From an uncultured Oscillospiraceae bacterium (GTDB lineage: Bacteria > Bacillota > Clostridia > Oscillospirales > Oscillospiraceae), in contig CAKTNN010000005.1 in the NCBI GenBank assembly GCA_934589065.1, forward strand, positions 1-64,000: 64,000 nt of DNA, written 5' to 3'. Positions 57,761-64,000 of this stretch are shown here, piece by piece. How positions within the stretch are numbered: position 1 is the stretch's first letter; the number at the start of each line of letters is the position of its first letter. The notes beneath the pieces were generated by a model. It was not told where the DNA came from. It did no database searches and saw nothing but the letters and a program-made list of their open reading frames with translations. A program made the position numbers and the translations under genes.

Positions 57761-59092
57761 TTACTCCTCCTTATCGCCCTTCTGCCGGATAGTAATTCGG
57801 ATGGGCGTTCCCTGGAGGCCGAAGACCTCACGAATCTGGTTTTCCAAATACCGCTGATAGGAGAAGTGGAAAAGTCGTGCGTCATTGCAGAAAATAACAA
57901 AATGGGGGGGCTTGGTTCCGGCCTGGGTCATATAGTAGATTTTCAGACGGCGGCCCTTATCCGTGGGCGGCTGTACGCGAGCGGTGGCGTCCGCCAGCAC
58001 GGCGTTCAGGTTGCCGGTGGTGATGCGGCTGGTGTTCTGCTTGTAAACGTCCTGAATCACCTGGAAAAGCTTGTCCACTCTGGCTCCGGTCAGGGCAGAG
58101 AGGAATACCACAGGGGCATAGAGCATATAGCTCAGGCCCTTGCGAACCTCCGCTTCCTTATCCCGCATGGTGTTGGTTTGCTTATCGTCTACCGCGTCCC
58201 ACTTATTCACAACGATGACCGCAGCCTTTCCGGCTTCGTGAACCAGGCCTGCAATCTTGGTATCCTGCTCGGTAACGCCCTCGTTGGCATCCACCAGAAT
58301 CAGGCAGACATCCGCCCGGTCAATGGCGCTGACGGAACGCATATTGGAGTATTTCTCAATGGCATCGTCTACCTTGCTCTTCCGGCGCATACCGGCGGTA
58401 TCAATAAAGCAGTATTTGCCCGTTTCGTTTTCAAAGTAAGAGTCGATGGCATCCCGGGTGGTTCCGGCAACGTTGGAAACGATTACCCGCTCTTCTCCCA
58501 GAATGCGATTCAGAAGGCTGGATTTGCCCACGTTGGGCTTACCGACGATGGCAACCTGAATGATGTCTTCGTCCGCTTCTTCCCCACTATCAGCCGGGAT
58601 GTTTTCCAGCACCCAGTCCAGCAGGTCGCCGGTTCCGTGACCGTGGACGGCAGAGGTTTCAAACAAATCCCCAATGCCCAGGCTGTAGAATTCGTATACG
58701 TCCGGATTAACAGGGCCGATGGAGTCGCACTTGTTCACTGCCAGGGCCACAGGCTTTCCGGATTTGCGCAGAATGGTGGCGACATCCTCATCCGCTGCGG
58801 TAACGCCGCTGCGGACGTCGGTGACCATAATGATGGCATCCGCCAGTTCAATGCCGATTTCCGCCTGACGCCGCATAAATTTCAGCATATCGTTATCGGT
58901 GCTGGGCTCAATACCGCCGGTGTCTACCAGGGAGAAGGTGCGCCCGCACCACTCACAGTCGCCGTAGATACGGTCTCGTGTAACGCCGGGGGTATCCTCT
59001 ACAATGGAAACGCGGTGGCCCGTCAGCTTGTTGAAAAGCATGGACTTGCCCACATTGGGCCGCCCAACAATGGCTACCAGAGGCTTTGCCAT
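57761..59092 (-). CDS. der: Ribosome-assembly GTPase Der (EngA)
   Basis: A double-GTPase needed for 50S ribosome assembly, 443 residues. Both G domains are intact: GRPNVGKSMLFNKL with DTGGIEP and NKCD (domain 1, about residues 1-165), and GKPNVGKSSLLNRI with DTAGMRRKSKV and NKWD (domain 2, about 175-350). The C-terminal KH-like domain has FHFSYQRYLENQIREVFGL, in part. I chose ATG 59092 over an in-frame GTG at 59101 because AAGGA spacing fits and the protein then begins MAKPLVAIVGRPN. It is the first gene of der-plsY-gpsA. Confidence 0.97.
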   Translation of the reverse strand: MAKPLVAIVGRPNVGKSMLFNKLTGHRVSIVEDTPGVTRDRIYGDCEWCGRTFSLVDTGGIEPSTDNDMLKFMRRQAEIGIELADAIIMVTDVRSGVTAADEDVATILRKSGKPVALAVNKCDSIGPVNPDVYEFYSLGIGDLFETSAVHGHGTGDLLDWVLENIPADSGEEADEDIIQVAIVGKPNVGKSSLLNRILGEERVIVSNVAGTTRDAIDSYFENETGKYCFIDTAGMRRKSKVDDAIEKYSNMRSVSAIDRADVCLILVDANEGVTEQDTKIAGLVHEAGKAAVIVVNKWDAVDDKQTNTMRDKEAEVRKGLSYMLYAPVVFLSALTGARVDKLFQVIQDVYKQNTSRITTGNLNAVLADATARVQPPTDKGRRLKIYYMTQAGTKPPHFVIFCNDARLFHFSYQRYLENQIREVFGLQGTPIRITIRQKGDKEE

Positions 59093-59188
59093 GAGCAACA
59101 CATCCTTTCATGAAAACAGTCAAAAAATCATCTATTTATTATTACATAGAAACGGGGAAAAAGCAAGGCGGAAAGACCCCAAATACGG

Positions 59189-59216
59189 AAAAAGAGGAAG
59201 GCGATCTGCCTTCCTC
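59189..59216 (-). terminator. Terminator of the DUF177-rpmF operon
   Basis: On the minus strand GAGGAAGGC pairs perfectly with GCCTTCCTC around a 5-base loop, followed by TTTTT. Confidence 0.9.
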
Positions 59217-59235
59217 TGAGTTTTCCGCTTTGGCC

Positions 59236-59421
59236 TTACTCAGCCTCAACAGCCAGGACCTGACGGCCGTTGTAGGTGCCGCAAGCCTTGCAAGCTCTGT
59301 GGGGCATTACGGGCTCACCGCACTTGGGGCAAACCGCAACGCTGGGAGCGGACAGCTTCCAGTTAGAGCCACGGCGCTTATCGCGGCGGGCCTTGGACAC
59401 TTTACACTTAGGGACAGCCAT
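59236..59421 (-). CDS. rpmF: 50S ribosomal protein L32
   Basis: A 61-residue ribosomal protein. It begins MAVPKCKVSKARRDKRRG, the standard L32 start, then NWKLSAPSVAVCPKCGEPVMPH and CKACGTYNGRQVL (quoted in part). Two CxxC pairs make this the zinc-binding form. It follows the DUF177 gene with a gap of 47 bases, a pairing conserved in most bacteria. The terminator lies 20 bases downstream. Confidence 0.97.
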   Translation of the reverse strand: MAVPKCKVSKARRDKRRGSNWKLSAPSVAVCPKCGEPVMPHRACKACGTYNGRQVLAVEAE

Positions 59422-59468
59422 GGTGACACCTCCTTGGTAAAACTGCTTTTAACAGCATCAATATGGAT

Positions 59469-59969
59469 TTACTTCTCAAGAAGCTGCTTTAAAGCAGCAA
59501 ATCGGGGATCGAGCTCCTTCTGGCAATTGCAGGGTCCTTCGTTCAGGTTTTTGCCGCATTGGGGACAAAGACCCTTGCAGTCTTCCTTGCAAAGCAGCTT
59601 GGAATCCAGATTCAGGACGAACACTGTCCGCACAATATCATCCAGATCGGCGCTGTCTCCCTCCAGAGGGAATACCCACTCGTCTTCATTTTCTTCGCTT
59701 GCCAGCTCTGTAACCAGAACAACATCAATGGGAAATTCAACTTTACGGTCAAATTCCGATGCGCACCGGTCGCACACACCGTGGATGGTTGTGAACAGGG
59801 AACCCTGCATCACCAAAACCCCTGCGGTATTGCGCACGGTACCCTGGGCAACAACCGGTTCGGAAACCGGGTAGCTGACACCGTAGCGAAGATCACTCAG
59901 ATCTACACTGGTTGAAAAAGGAACCGATGCGCCGGGACGGTCGATAATTTTCGCAAGCCCCAACAGCAT
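59469..59969 (-). CDS. DUF177 family protein (YceD-like)
   Basis: A 166-residue protein of the DUF177/YceD family, almost always beside rpmF and linked to 23S rRNA and 50S assembly in some organisms. The N-terminal half is beta-rich. It has a Cys pair in VCDRCASEF and a C-terminal cluster KEDCKGLCPQCGKNLNEGPCNC (in part), as expected of a zinc-binding version. GAGGGGGA 6-7 bases before ATG 59967-59969. Transcribed from a consensus promoter. Confidence 0.92.
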   Translation of the reverse strand: MLLGLAKIIDRPGASVPFSTSVDLSDLRYGVSYPVSEPVVAQGTVRNTAGVLVMQGSLFTTIHGVCDRCASEFDRKVEFPIDVVLVTELASEENEDEWVFPLEGDSADLDDIVRTVFVLNLDSKLLCKEDCKGLCPQCGKNLNEGPCNCQKELDPRFAALKQLLEK

Positions 59970-60000
59970 AATCTTCCCCCTCTCAAAGTCGTGCTAACGT

Positions 60001-60029
60001 ATTATAATGGTTTTTTCCCTGTTTGTCAA
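60001..60029 (-). promoter_or_regulatory. Consensus promoter of DUF177-rpmF
   Basis: On the minus strand a perfect TTGACA (plus-strand 60024-60029), 17-base spacer and perfect TATAAT (60001-60006), suiting ribosomal protein output. Confidence 0.9.
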
Positions 60030-60182
60030 ACATTATTTTCAAAATATTTCTTACTTTCCTGCCGGAAAATCCGGGATGGGAAGAATTGCGGAAAAAGGCG
60101 GCGGTTCTATCCTGCCCATTGGGGACATACCATGGGATAAACCATGGCAGGAGCCCGCTCCTGCCGGATGAGGAGGCTGGCT

Positions 60183-61646
60183 ATGGAAAGTATTTACGCA
60201 GATATTGCCGCCAGGACCGGCGGGAATATCTATATCGGTGTGGTGGGGCCGGTACGAACCGGAAAATCCACACTGGTCAAACGGATCATGGAGGAACTGG
60301 TAATTCCGGCAGTGGGGGATCCTTTCCGGGCGGAGCGGGCGAGGGATGAACTGCCGCAGTGCGGTTCCGGAAAAACCATCATGACCTCCGAGCCCAAATT
60401 CGTGCCGGAGGAGGCGGTGGAGATCAGCCCGGACGGCGTGGCAAAGCTGCGCATTCGTATGATCGATTCCGTAGGGTATATGGTTCCCGGAGCTGTGGGG
60501 GCAGAGGAGGACGGTCAGCCCCGGATGGTCACGACCCCCTGGTATGACCACGAAATCCCCATGACCCAGGCCGCGGAGCTGGGGACAAAAAAGGTGATGT
60601 CGGGCCATGCGACGCTGGGCCTGGTGGTGACTACGGACGGAACGATTACCGATATTCCCCGGGAGGACTACATTGCTGCGGAGAACCGGGCCATCCAGGA
60701 TATGATGGCCACAGGCAAGCCTTTTTTGGTGGTGATCAATTCCCGGCAGCCCGGGGCTGCTCCGGCAAGGGACTTAAAGCAGGAGCTGGATGGGCGCTTT
60801 GGAATCTCCTGCGCGGTTTTGGACTGTCAGGCGGTGGATGCCGAGGGAATCGGGGGCCTTTTAAAGGCGCTGCTGTATACCTTCCCGATGACAAAACTCT
60901 GTGTTTATCTGCCCCGATGGATGGATGCGCTGGAGCAGGATCACCCCGTAAAATCGGAGCTTTACGGCACGCTGCTGCGCCTGACCGAGAAAATAGAAAC
61001 CTTGGGCCAGGCAGAACCCATTTTGGCGGAGCTGAAGGAGCTTCCCCAGGTGCAGGACTATACATTGCGGGATTTGGACCCGGGGACCGGGCAGGTGGCC
61101 TGTACCATGGTTTTCCCGGAAACGCTGTTTTACGAAATCCTCAGCAGTCGGGCGGGAATGGATATCCGCAGCGATGCGCAGCTTTTGGAGCTGCTGACCC
61201 AGCTCAGCGCGGTAAAACGGGAATATGACCGGCTTTCTGACGCGCTCTCTGCGGTAAAGGCCACGGGCTATGGCGTGGTGATGCCCGGTGCGGAGGAAAT
61301 GAAGCTGGAAAAGCCGGAAATCCTAAAGAAGAACGGAACCTACGGAGTGCGGCTGAAGGCGGGTGCTCCCTCCATTCACATGATGCGGGTGGATATTGAT
61401 ACGGAGATCAGCCCCATGGTGGGGGACGAAAAACAATCCCAGGAGCTCATCCGGTTCTTGCAGGGGGAAAACCCGGAAAAGCTGTGGCAGAGCAACATTT
61501 TTGGAAAGTCGGTCTATGACCTGATCCAGGAAGGGCTGACTGCTAAGCTGGTAAGAATGCCGGAGGACGTGCGCATGAAGTTCCGGGGAACCCTTACCCG
61601 CATCGTCAATGAGGGGGCAACGGGACTGGTTTGCCTGATCCTATAA
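60183..61646 (+). CDS. spoIVA: Stage IV sporulation protein A
   Basis: The ATP-hydrolysing morphogenetic protein that polymerises around the forespore and forms the basement layer of the spore coat, made in the mother cell. The 487-residue protein has the N-terminal IYADIAARTGGNIYIGVVGP, Walker A GPVRTGKST (residues about 22-30), RIRMIDSVGYMVPGAVGA, and a long helical middle. The conserved C-terminal region is VSRMPEDVRMKFRGTLTRIVNEG in other members; here LVRMPEDVRMKFRGTLTRIV. AGGAGG 7 bases before ATG 60183 sets the start. A sigma-E promoter is expected but only a weak -10-like CATACCAT (60126-60133) was seen. Confidence 0.96.
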   Translation: MESIYADIAARTGGNIYIGVVGPVRTGKSTLVKRIMEELVIPAVGDPFRAERARDELPQCGSGKTIMTSEPKFVPEEAVEISPDGVAKLRIRMIDSVGYMVPGAVGAEEDGQPRMVTTPWYDHEIPMTQAAELGTKKVMSGHATLGLVVTTDGTITDIPREDYIAAENRAIQDMMATGKPFLVVINSRQPGAAPARDLKQELDGRFGISCAVLDCQAVDAEGIGGLLKALLYTFPMTKLCVYLPRWMDALEQDHPVKSELYGTLLRLTEKIETLGQAEPILAELKELPQVQDYTLRDLDPGTGQVACTMVFPETLFYEILSSRAGMDIRSDAQLLELLTQLSAVKREYDRLSDALSAVKATGYGVVMPGAEEMKLEKPEILKKNGTYGVRLKAGAPSIHMMRVDIDTEISPMVGDEKQSQELIRFLQGENPEKLWQSNIFGKSVYDLIQEGLTAKLVRMPEDVRMKFRGTLTRIVNEGATGLVCLIL

Positions 61647-61655
61647 GACTTTGTG

Positions 61656-61684
61656 TTGACTTTCTCCCAAAAAGGAAGTAGAAT
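61656..61684 (+). promoter_or_regulatory. Promoter of the PH-domain gene
   Basis: TTGACT (61656-61661), 17-base spacer, TAGAAT (61679-61684). Confidence 0.75.
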
Positions 61685-61708
61685 CAAAAGAAAAAAGGAG
61701 GCCTTTTT

Positions 61709-62122
61709 ATGGAAAAAACCAAGATTGCCTATCTGTGGAAGGATCGGAAACGATTCCTGGGGATGCCCCTCAGCTTCACCCGGTATATGCTTTCGGACGA
61801 CCGGCTGTTTCTTTCCAAGGGCTTCCTGAATGTGAAGGATGACGAAATCCTTCTGTATCGGGTGCGGGATATTGCCACCAGCAGAAGCCTTTTGCAGCGG
61901 ATTTTCGGTGTGGGTACCGTGACGGTGCTTTCCTCTGATAAGACGAGCCCTACACTGGTGATGAAAAATATCAAAGATCCCATTGCGGTTAAGGAAATGC
62001 TCCACAAGCGGGTGGAAGAAATGAAGCTCCGCCGCCAGGTGCGGGTCAGCGAACTGACCAACCTGGAAAACAGGGAGCACTGCTGCTGTGAAGACCGGGA
62101 AGAGGAGACAATGGAAGAATAA
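61709..62122 (+). CDS. Bacterial PH-domain-like protein
   Basis: A 137-residue protein. The central part (KDRKRFLGMPLSFTRYMLSDDRLFLSKGFLN, in part; EILLYRVRDIATSRSLLQRIFGVGTVTVLS, in part; SPTLVMKNIKDPIAVKEML) matches bacterial PH (bPH_2, YdbS/YdbT-like) domains. No membrane segment is seen, unlike many members, so it is probably cytoplasmic. The acidic C-terminus contains CCCEDREEE, three adjacent Cys whose role is unknown. AAGGAGG precedes ATG 61709. It has its own promoter and follows spoIVA by 62 bases. Function unknown. Confidence 0.78.
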   Translation: MEKTKIAYLWKDRKRFLGMPLSFTRYMLSDDRLFLSKGFLNVKDDEILLYRVRDIATSRSLLQRIFGVGTVTVLSSDKTSPTLVMKNIKDPIAVKEMLHKRVEEMKLRRQVRVSELTNLENREHCCCEDREEETMEE

Positions 62123-62186
62123 TCTCCCTTTTAAAGCCGTCCAAATCGCCGGGCCAGACTTAAAAGCTAAAATGCTTGGTTTCATC

Positions 62187-62228
62187 TGTCATTTCGAGCC
62201 AGTACGCACACTGGCGTGGGAATCCCCC
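62187..62228. repeat. Dispersed short repeat, copy D
   Basis: TGTCATTTCGAGCC, CACACTGGCGTGGGAATCCC. Reverse complement of copy C at 24409-24450 except for the middle. Confidence 0.7.
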
Positions 62229-62273
62229 GGATGGGTAACACCTATGTCCGAAGAGCCTGGGTGCTACTTTTGA

Positions 62274-62318
62274 GGGATTGCCACGCCGGTGATATCGGCA
62301 ACGGGTTCGCAATGGCAG
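62274..62318. repeat. Dispersed short repeat, copy E
   Basis: GGGATTGCCACGCCGG and GGTTCGCAATGGCAG, resembling copy A at 15966-16007. Confidence 0.6.
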
Positions 62319-62382
62319 ATTTCTTTTGATCGGCACTTTTTGTCCACAAGAAAAAATTAAGGACTGCCCAGGGGTATTCTCC

Positions 62383-62411
62383 TTTACCTTCCGGGAAAAG
62401 TATGGTAAGAT
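62383..62411 (+). promoter_or_regulatory. Promoter of the YfhO-type gene
   Basis: TTTACC (62383-62388), 17-base spacer, TAAGAT (62406-62411), 48 bases before ATG 62460. Confidence 0.5.
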
Positions 62412-62459
62412 AAGAAGTAAACTTTCCCCGCGGGAAAAGAAAAACCAGGAGGATCTAAA

Positions 62460-64000
62460 ATGAGATTGCCTGATATGCAGAAACGAAAATGGAATTTTAC
62501 GGCACTGGCCTTCCTCTTCCCCTTTGTGGGAATGCTGATGGTTATGCTGATTAGTGGATACAAGCCCTTCGGAAACTATTCCATGCTCTATTCCGATATG
62601 TACCACCAGTACTATCCCTTCTTTGTGGCCTATCGCAGAAGCCTGCGCGCGGGGCAATCCCTGCTGTACAACTGGAGCATCGGCATGGGTCTGGACTACC
62701 TGGGCCTCATCTCCTATTATTTGGCAAGCCCGTTGAACCTTTTCAGCGTGTTGGTTCCGGAAAAATGGCTTTTGAGCTATTTTTCCCTGCTGGTACCCAT
62801 AAAGCTGGGGCTTGCAGGACTGTTTTTTGCTGTCTTTCTAAAGAAGCTCTATGGCAAGAATGACTTTTCTATTACGGTTTTCGGCGGCCTTTATGCGCTG
62901 TGCGCCTGGGTGCTGGGCTTCCAATGGAACGTGATGTGGCTGGATACCTTCGCGCTGCTCCCCCTGGTGATTCTGGGAGAAATTGCGCTGCTGCGGGAAA
63001 AACGGTTTTTCCTGTATACCGTCAGCCTGTTTCTTGCGGTGTTTGCCAACTACTATATCGGATTTTTTGTCTGCATCTTTGTGGCGCTGGTATTTGTGTG
63101 CTACGAAATTTGCCGTTTCCCCGGCTGGAAGCGGCTGTGGCTGGACTTTGCCCGTATTGCCATCTTTTCTGCCCTGGCTCTGGGCATGACGGCGATTCTG
63201 GAGCTGCCCACGCTGGCGGCGCTGCAAACTACCCAGTCCAGCGTCAATGCCTTTCCCAAGGGCTTCCGGCTGAATATTGCCACGAAAAACACGGCTTTGG
63301 GCCTTTTGGATGCCATGCGTCAGGTGGCGGGCAATCTGGGCGGCGCGCTGGAGCCGAACTTTAAGGAGGGCCTGCCAAATATCTACTGCGGCGTCCTCAC
63401 GGTGATGCTGGCCTGGCTGTTCCTGATGGCAAAGGAAGTCAAGCTGCGGGACAAGCTTTGCAGTGTGCTGCTGCTGCTGTTTTTTACCCTGAGCTTTATT
63501 ATCCGGCAGCTGGACTATATCTGGCACGGCTTCCATTTCCCCAATATGATTCCCTACCGTTTCAGCTTCCTCTTTAGCTTCGTGCTGCTCTATATGGCTT
63601 ATCGGGGGTGGCTCCTTAGGCGGCGGTTCAGCATAGCCCGGATTTTGGCCTCTGCTATTTTGACGGCGGGAGTATTCTGCTGCTCCAAGGACTTACTCAC
63701 AAGCCAGAGCATGGAAATCTTCGGCGGGGAATTGCAGATCCCGGTATTTATATTGTATAATCTGGGCTTCCTGATTGCCTATACTGCGGCGCTGATTTAT
63801 GGAAAACTGCGTGTGCCGGTGCCGGAAAATGCAACCCCGGAGGAGTTGGGGGAGATTCGCTATCAGCTGAGCTGCTACCGGGTGCATTCCCGGTGGGCGG
63901 TGCTGGGAGTCATTGCGGTAGAGCTGGCGGCGAATCTGCTGGCCTTTGGCCTCTACTTCCCGGGAACCAGTGTGCGGGATTACCCCAAGGGCACGGAAAG
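62460..64000 (+). CDS. YfhO family multi-pass membrane protein (partial, runs off window)
   Basis: The first 513 residues of a large membrane protein of the YfhO type, thought to be GT-C-like glycosyltransferases that decorate lipoteichoic acid or other envelope polymers. Many hydrophobic segments are seen, starting FTALAFLFPFVGMLMVMLISG. The family-like loop YSDMYHQYYPFFVAYRRSL with an acidic pair follows early. LYNWSIGMGLDYLGLISYYLASPLN and NYYIGFFVCIFVALVFV, quoted in part, are also typical. AGGAGG 6 bases before ATG 62460 sets the start. The 3' end lies outside the window. Confidence 0.85.
   Translation, partial: MRLPDMQKRKWNFTALAFLFPFVGMLMVMLISGYKPFGNYSMLYSDMYHQYYPFFVAYRRSLRAGQSLLYNWSIGMGLDYLGLISYYLASPLNLFSVLVPEKWLLSYFSLLVPIKLGLAGLFFAVFLKKLYGKNDFSITVFGGLYALCAWVLGFQWNVMWLDTFALLPLVILGEIALLREKRFFLYTVSLFLAVFANYYIGFFVCIFVALVFVCYEICRFPGWKRLWLDFARIAIFSALALGMTAILELPTLAALQTTQSSVNAFPKGFRLNIATKNTALGLLDAMRQVAGNLGGALEPNFKEGLPNIYCGVLTVMLAWLFLMAKEVKLRDKLCSVLLLLFFTLSFIIRQLDYIWHGFHFPNMIPYRFSFLFSFVLLYMAYRGWLLRRRFSIARILASAILTAGVFCCSKDLLTSQSMEIFGGELQIPVFILYNLGFLIAYTAALIYGKLRVPVPENATPEELGEIRYQLSCYRVHSRWAVLGVIAVELAANLLAFGLYFPGTSVRDYPKGTE

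Larger units (their letters stand above)
62123..62459. other. Gene-free interval with two dispersed repeats
   Basis: About 340 bases before the YfhO-type gene. It contains repeat copies D and E and a promoter. No coding frame with a ribosome binding site is seen. Confidence 0.7.

Overview
The window looks like a chromosomal segment from a spore-forming Clostridia bacterium, most likely Oscillospirales (Oscillospiraceae/Ruminococcaceae-like). The evidence is the set of endospore genes (spoIIR, spoVAD, spoVAE, spoIVA), the Firmicutes regulator IreB, a T-box leader on pheST, heterodimeric ABC exporters, an FN3-bearing Ser/Thr kinase, and GC-rich coding sequence with strong AGGAGG ribosome binding sites. 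I see no prophage, transposase, CRISPR array, tRNA or rRNA. The content is mostly housekeeping, and the unusual material is in small genes, leaders and intergenic repeats.

Layout. 0-4 kb: a low-molecular-weight phosphatase, a DUF2284 protein and pyruvate phosphate dikinase with an extra Ala/Lys-rich tail. 4-11 kb: a degenerate GH42-like protein in an operon with thyA and folA, then a two-component system overlapping a lipoprotein gene, then a convergent PLC-like gene. 11-24 kb: a 30-residue membrane peptide, murC-ddl-DUF1934, DAHP synthase, RNase P RNA back to back with murD-ispD-ispF, a DUF3343/cysteine-desulfurase pair and a heterodimeric ABC exporter. 24-30 kb: a Ser/Thr kinase with an external FN3-like region, divergent from a zinc-ribbon/Ig-like membrane protein, then ispE-spoIIR. 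30-41 kb: addB-addA, a 34-residue Asn/Gln peptide downstream of spoVAD-spoVAE, an NlpC/P60 hydrolase, a small conserved protein and ireB. 41-49 kb: mazF without a visible antitoxin, a lipoprotein, nnrD, an M32 carboxypeptidase and T-box-pheS-pheT. 49-56 kb: a nucleoside-type ABC importer, a DUF1836 regulator divergent from degV, and a lipoprotein. 56-64 kb: GNAT, gpsA, plsY, der, rpmF and DUF177 on the minus strand; spoIVA, a PH-domain protein and the start of a YfhO-type membrane protein on the plus strand.

How the genes work together. Peptidoglycan precursor synthesis (murC, ddl, murD), the MEP isoprenoid pathway (ispD, ispF, ispE), folate/dTMP synthesis (thyA, folA), phospholipid synthesis (gpsA, plsY) and double-strand break repair (addAB) are all represented. 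The kinase and IreB may belong to one signalling circuit. The spore genes imply that the organism sporulates or descends from spore formers.

Regulatory signals are unusually readable. Many promoters have 17-bp spacing, including a perfect TTGACA-17-TATAAT upstream of the DUF177/rpmF pair. There are many strong intrinsic terminators. In two places the ribosome binding site of the next gene lies inside the 3' arm of a terminator-like hairpin. A dispersed family of short repeats occupies several of the larger intergenic gaps. All calls come from reading the sequence by eye; no database search was run.
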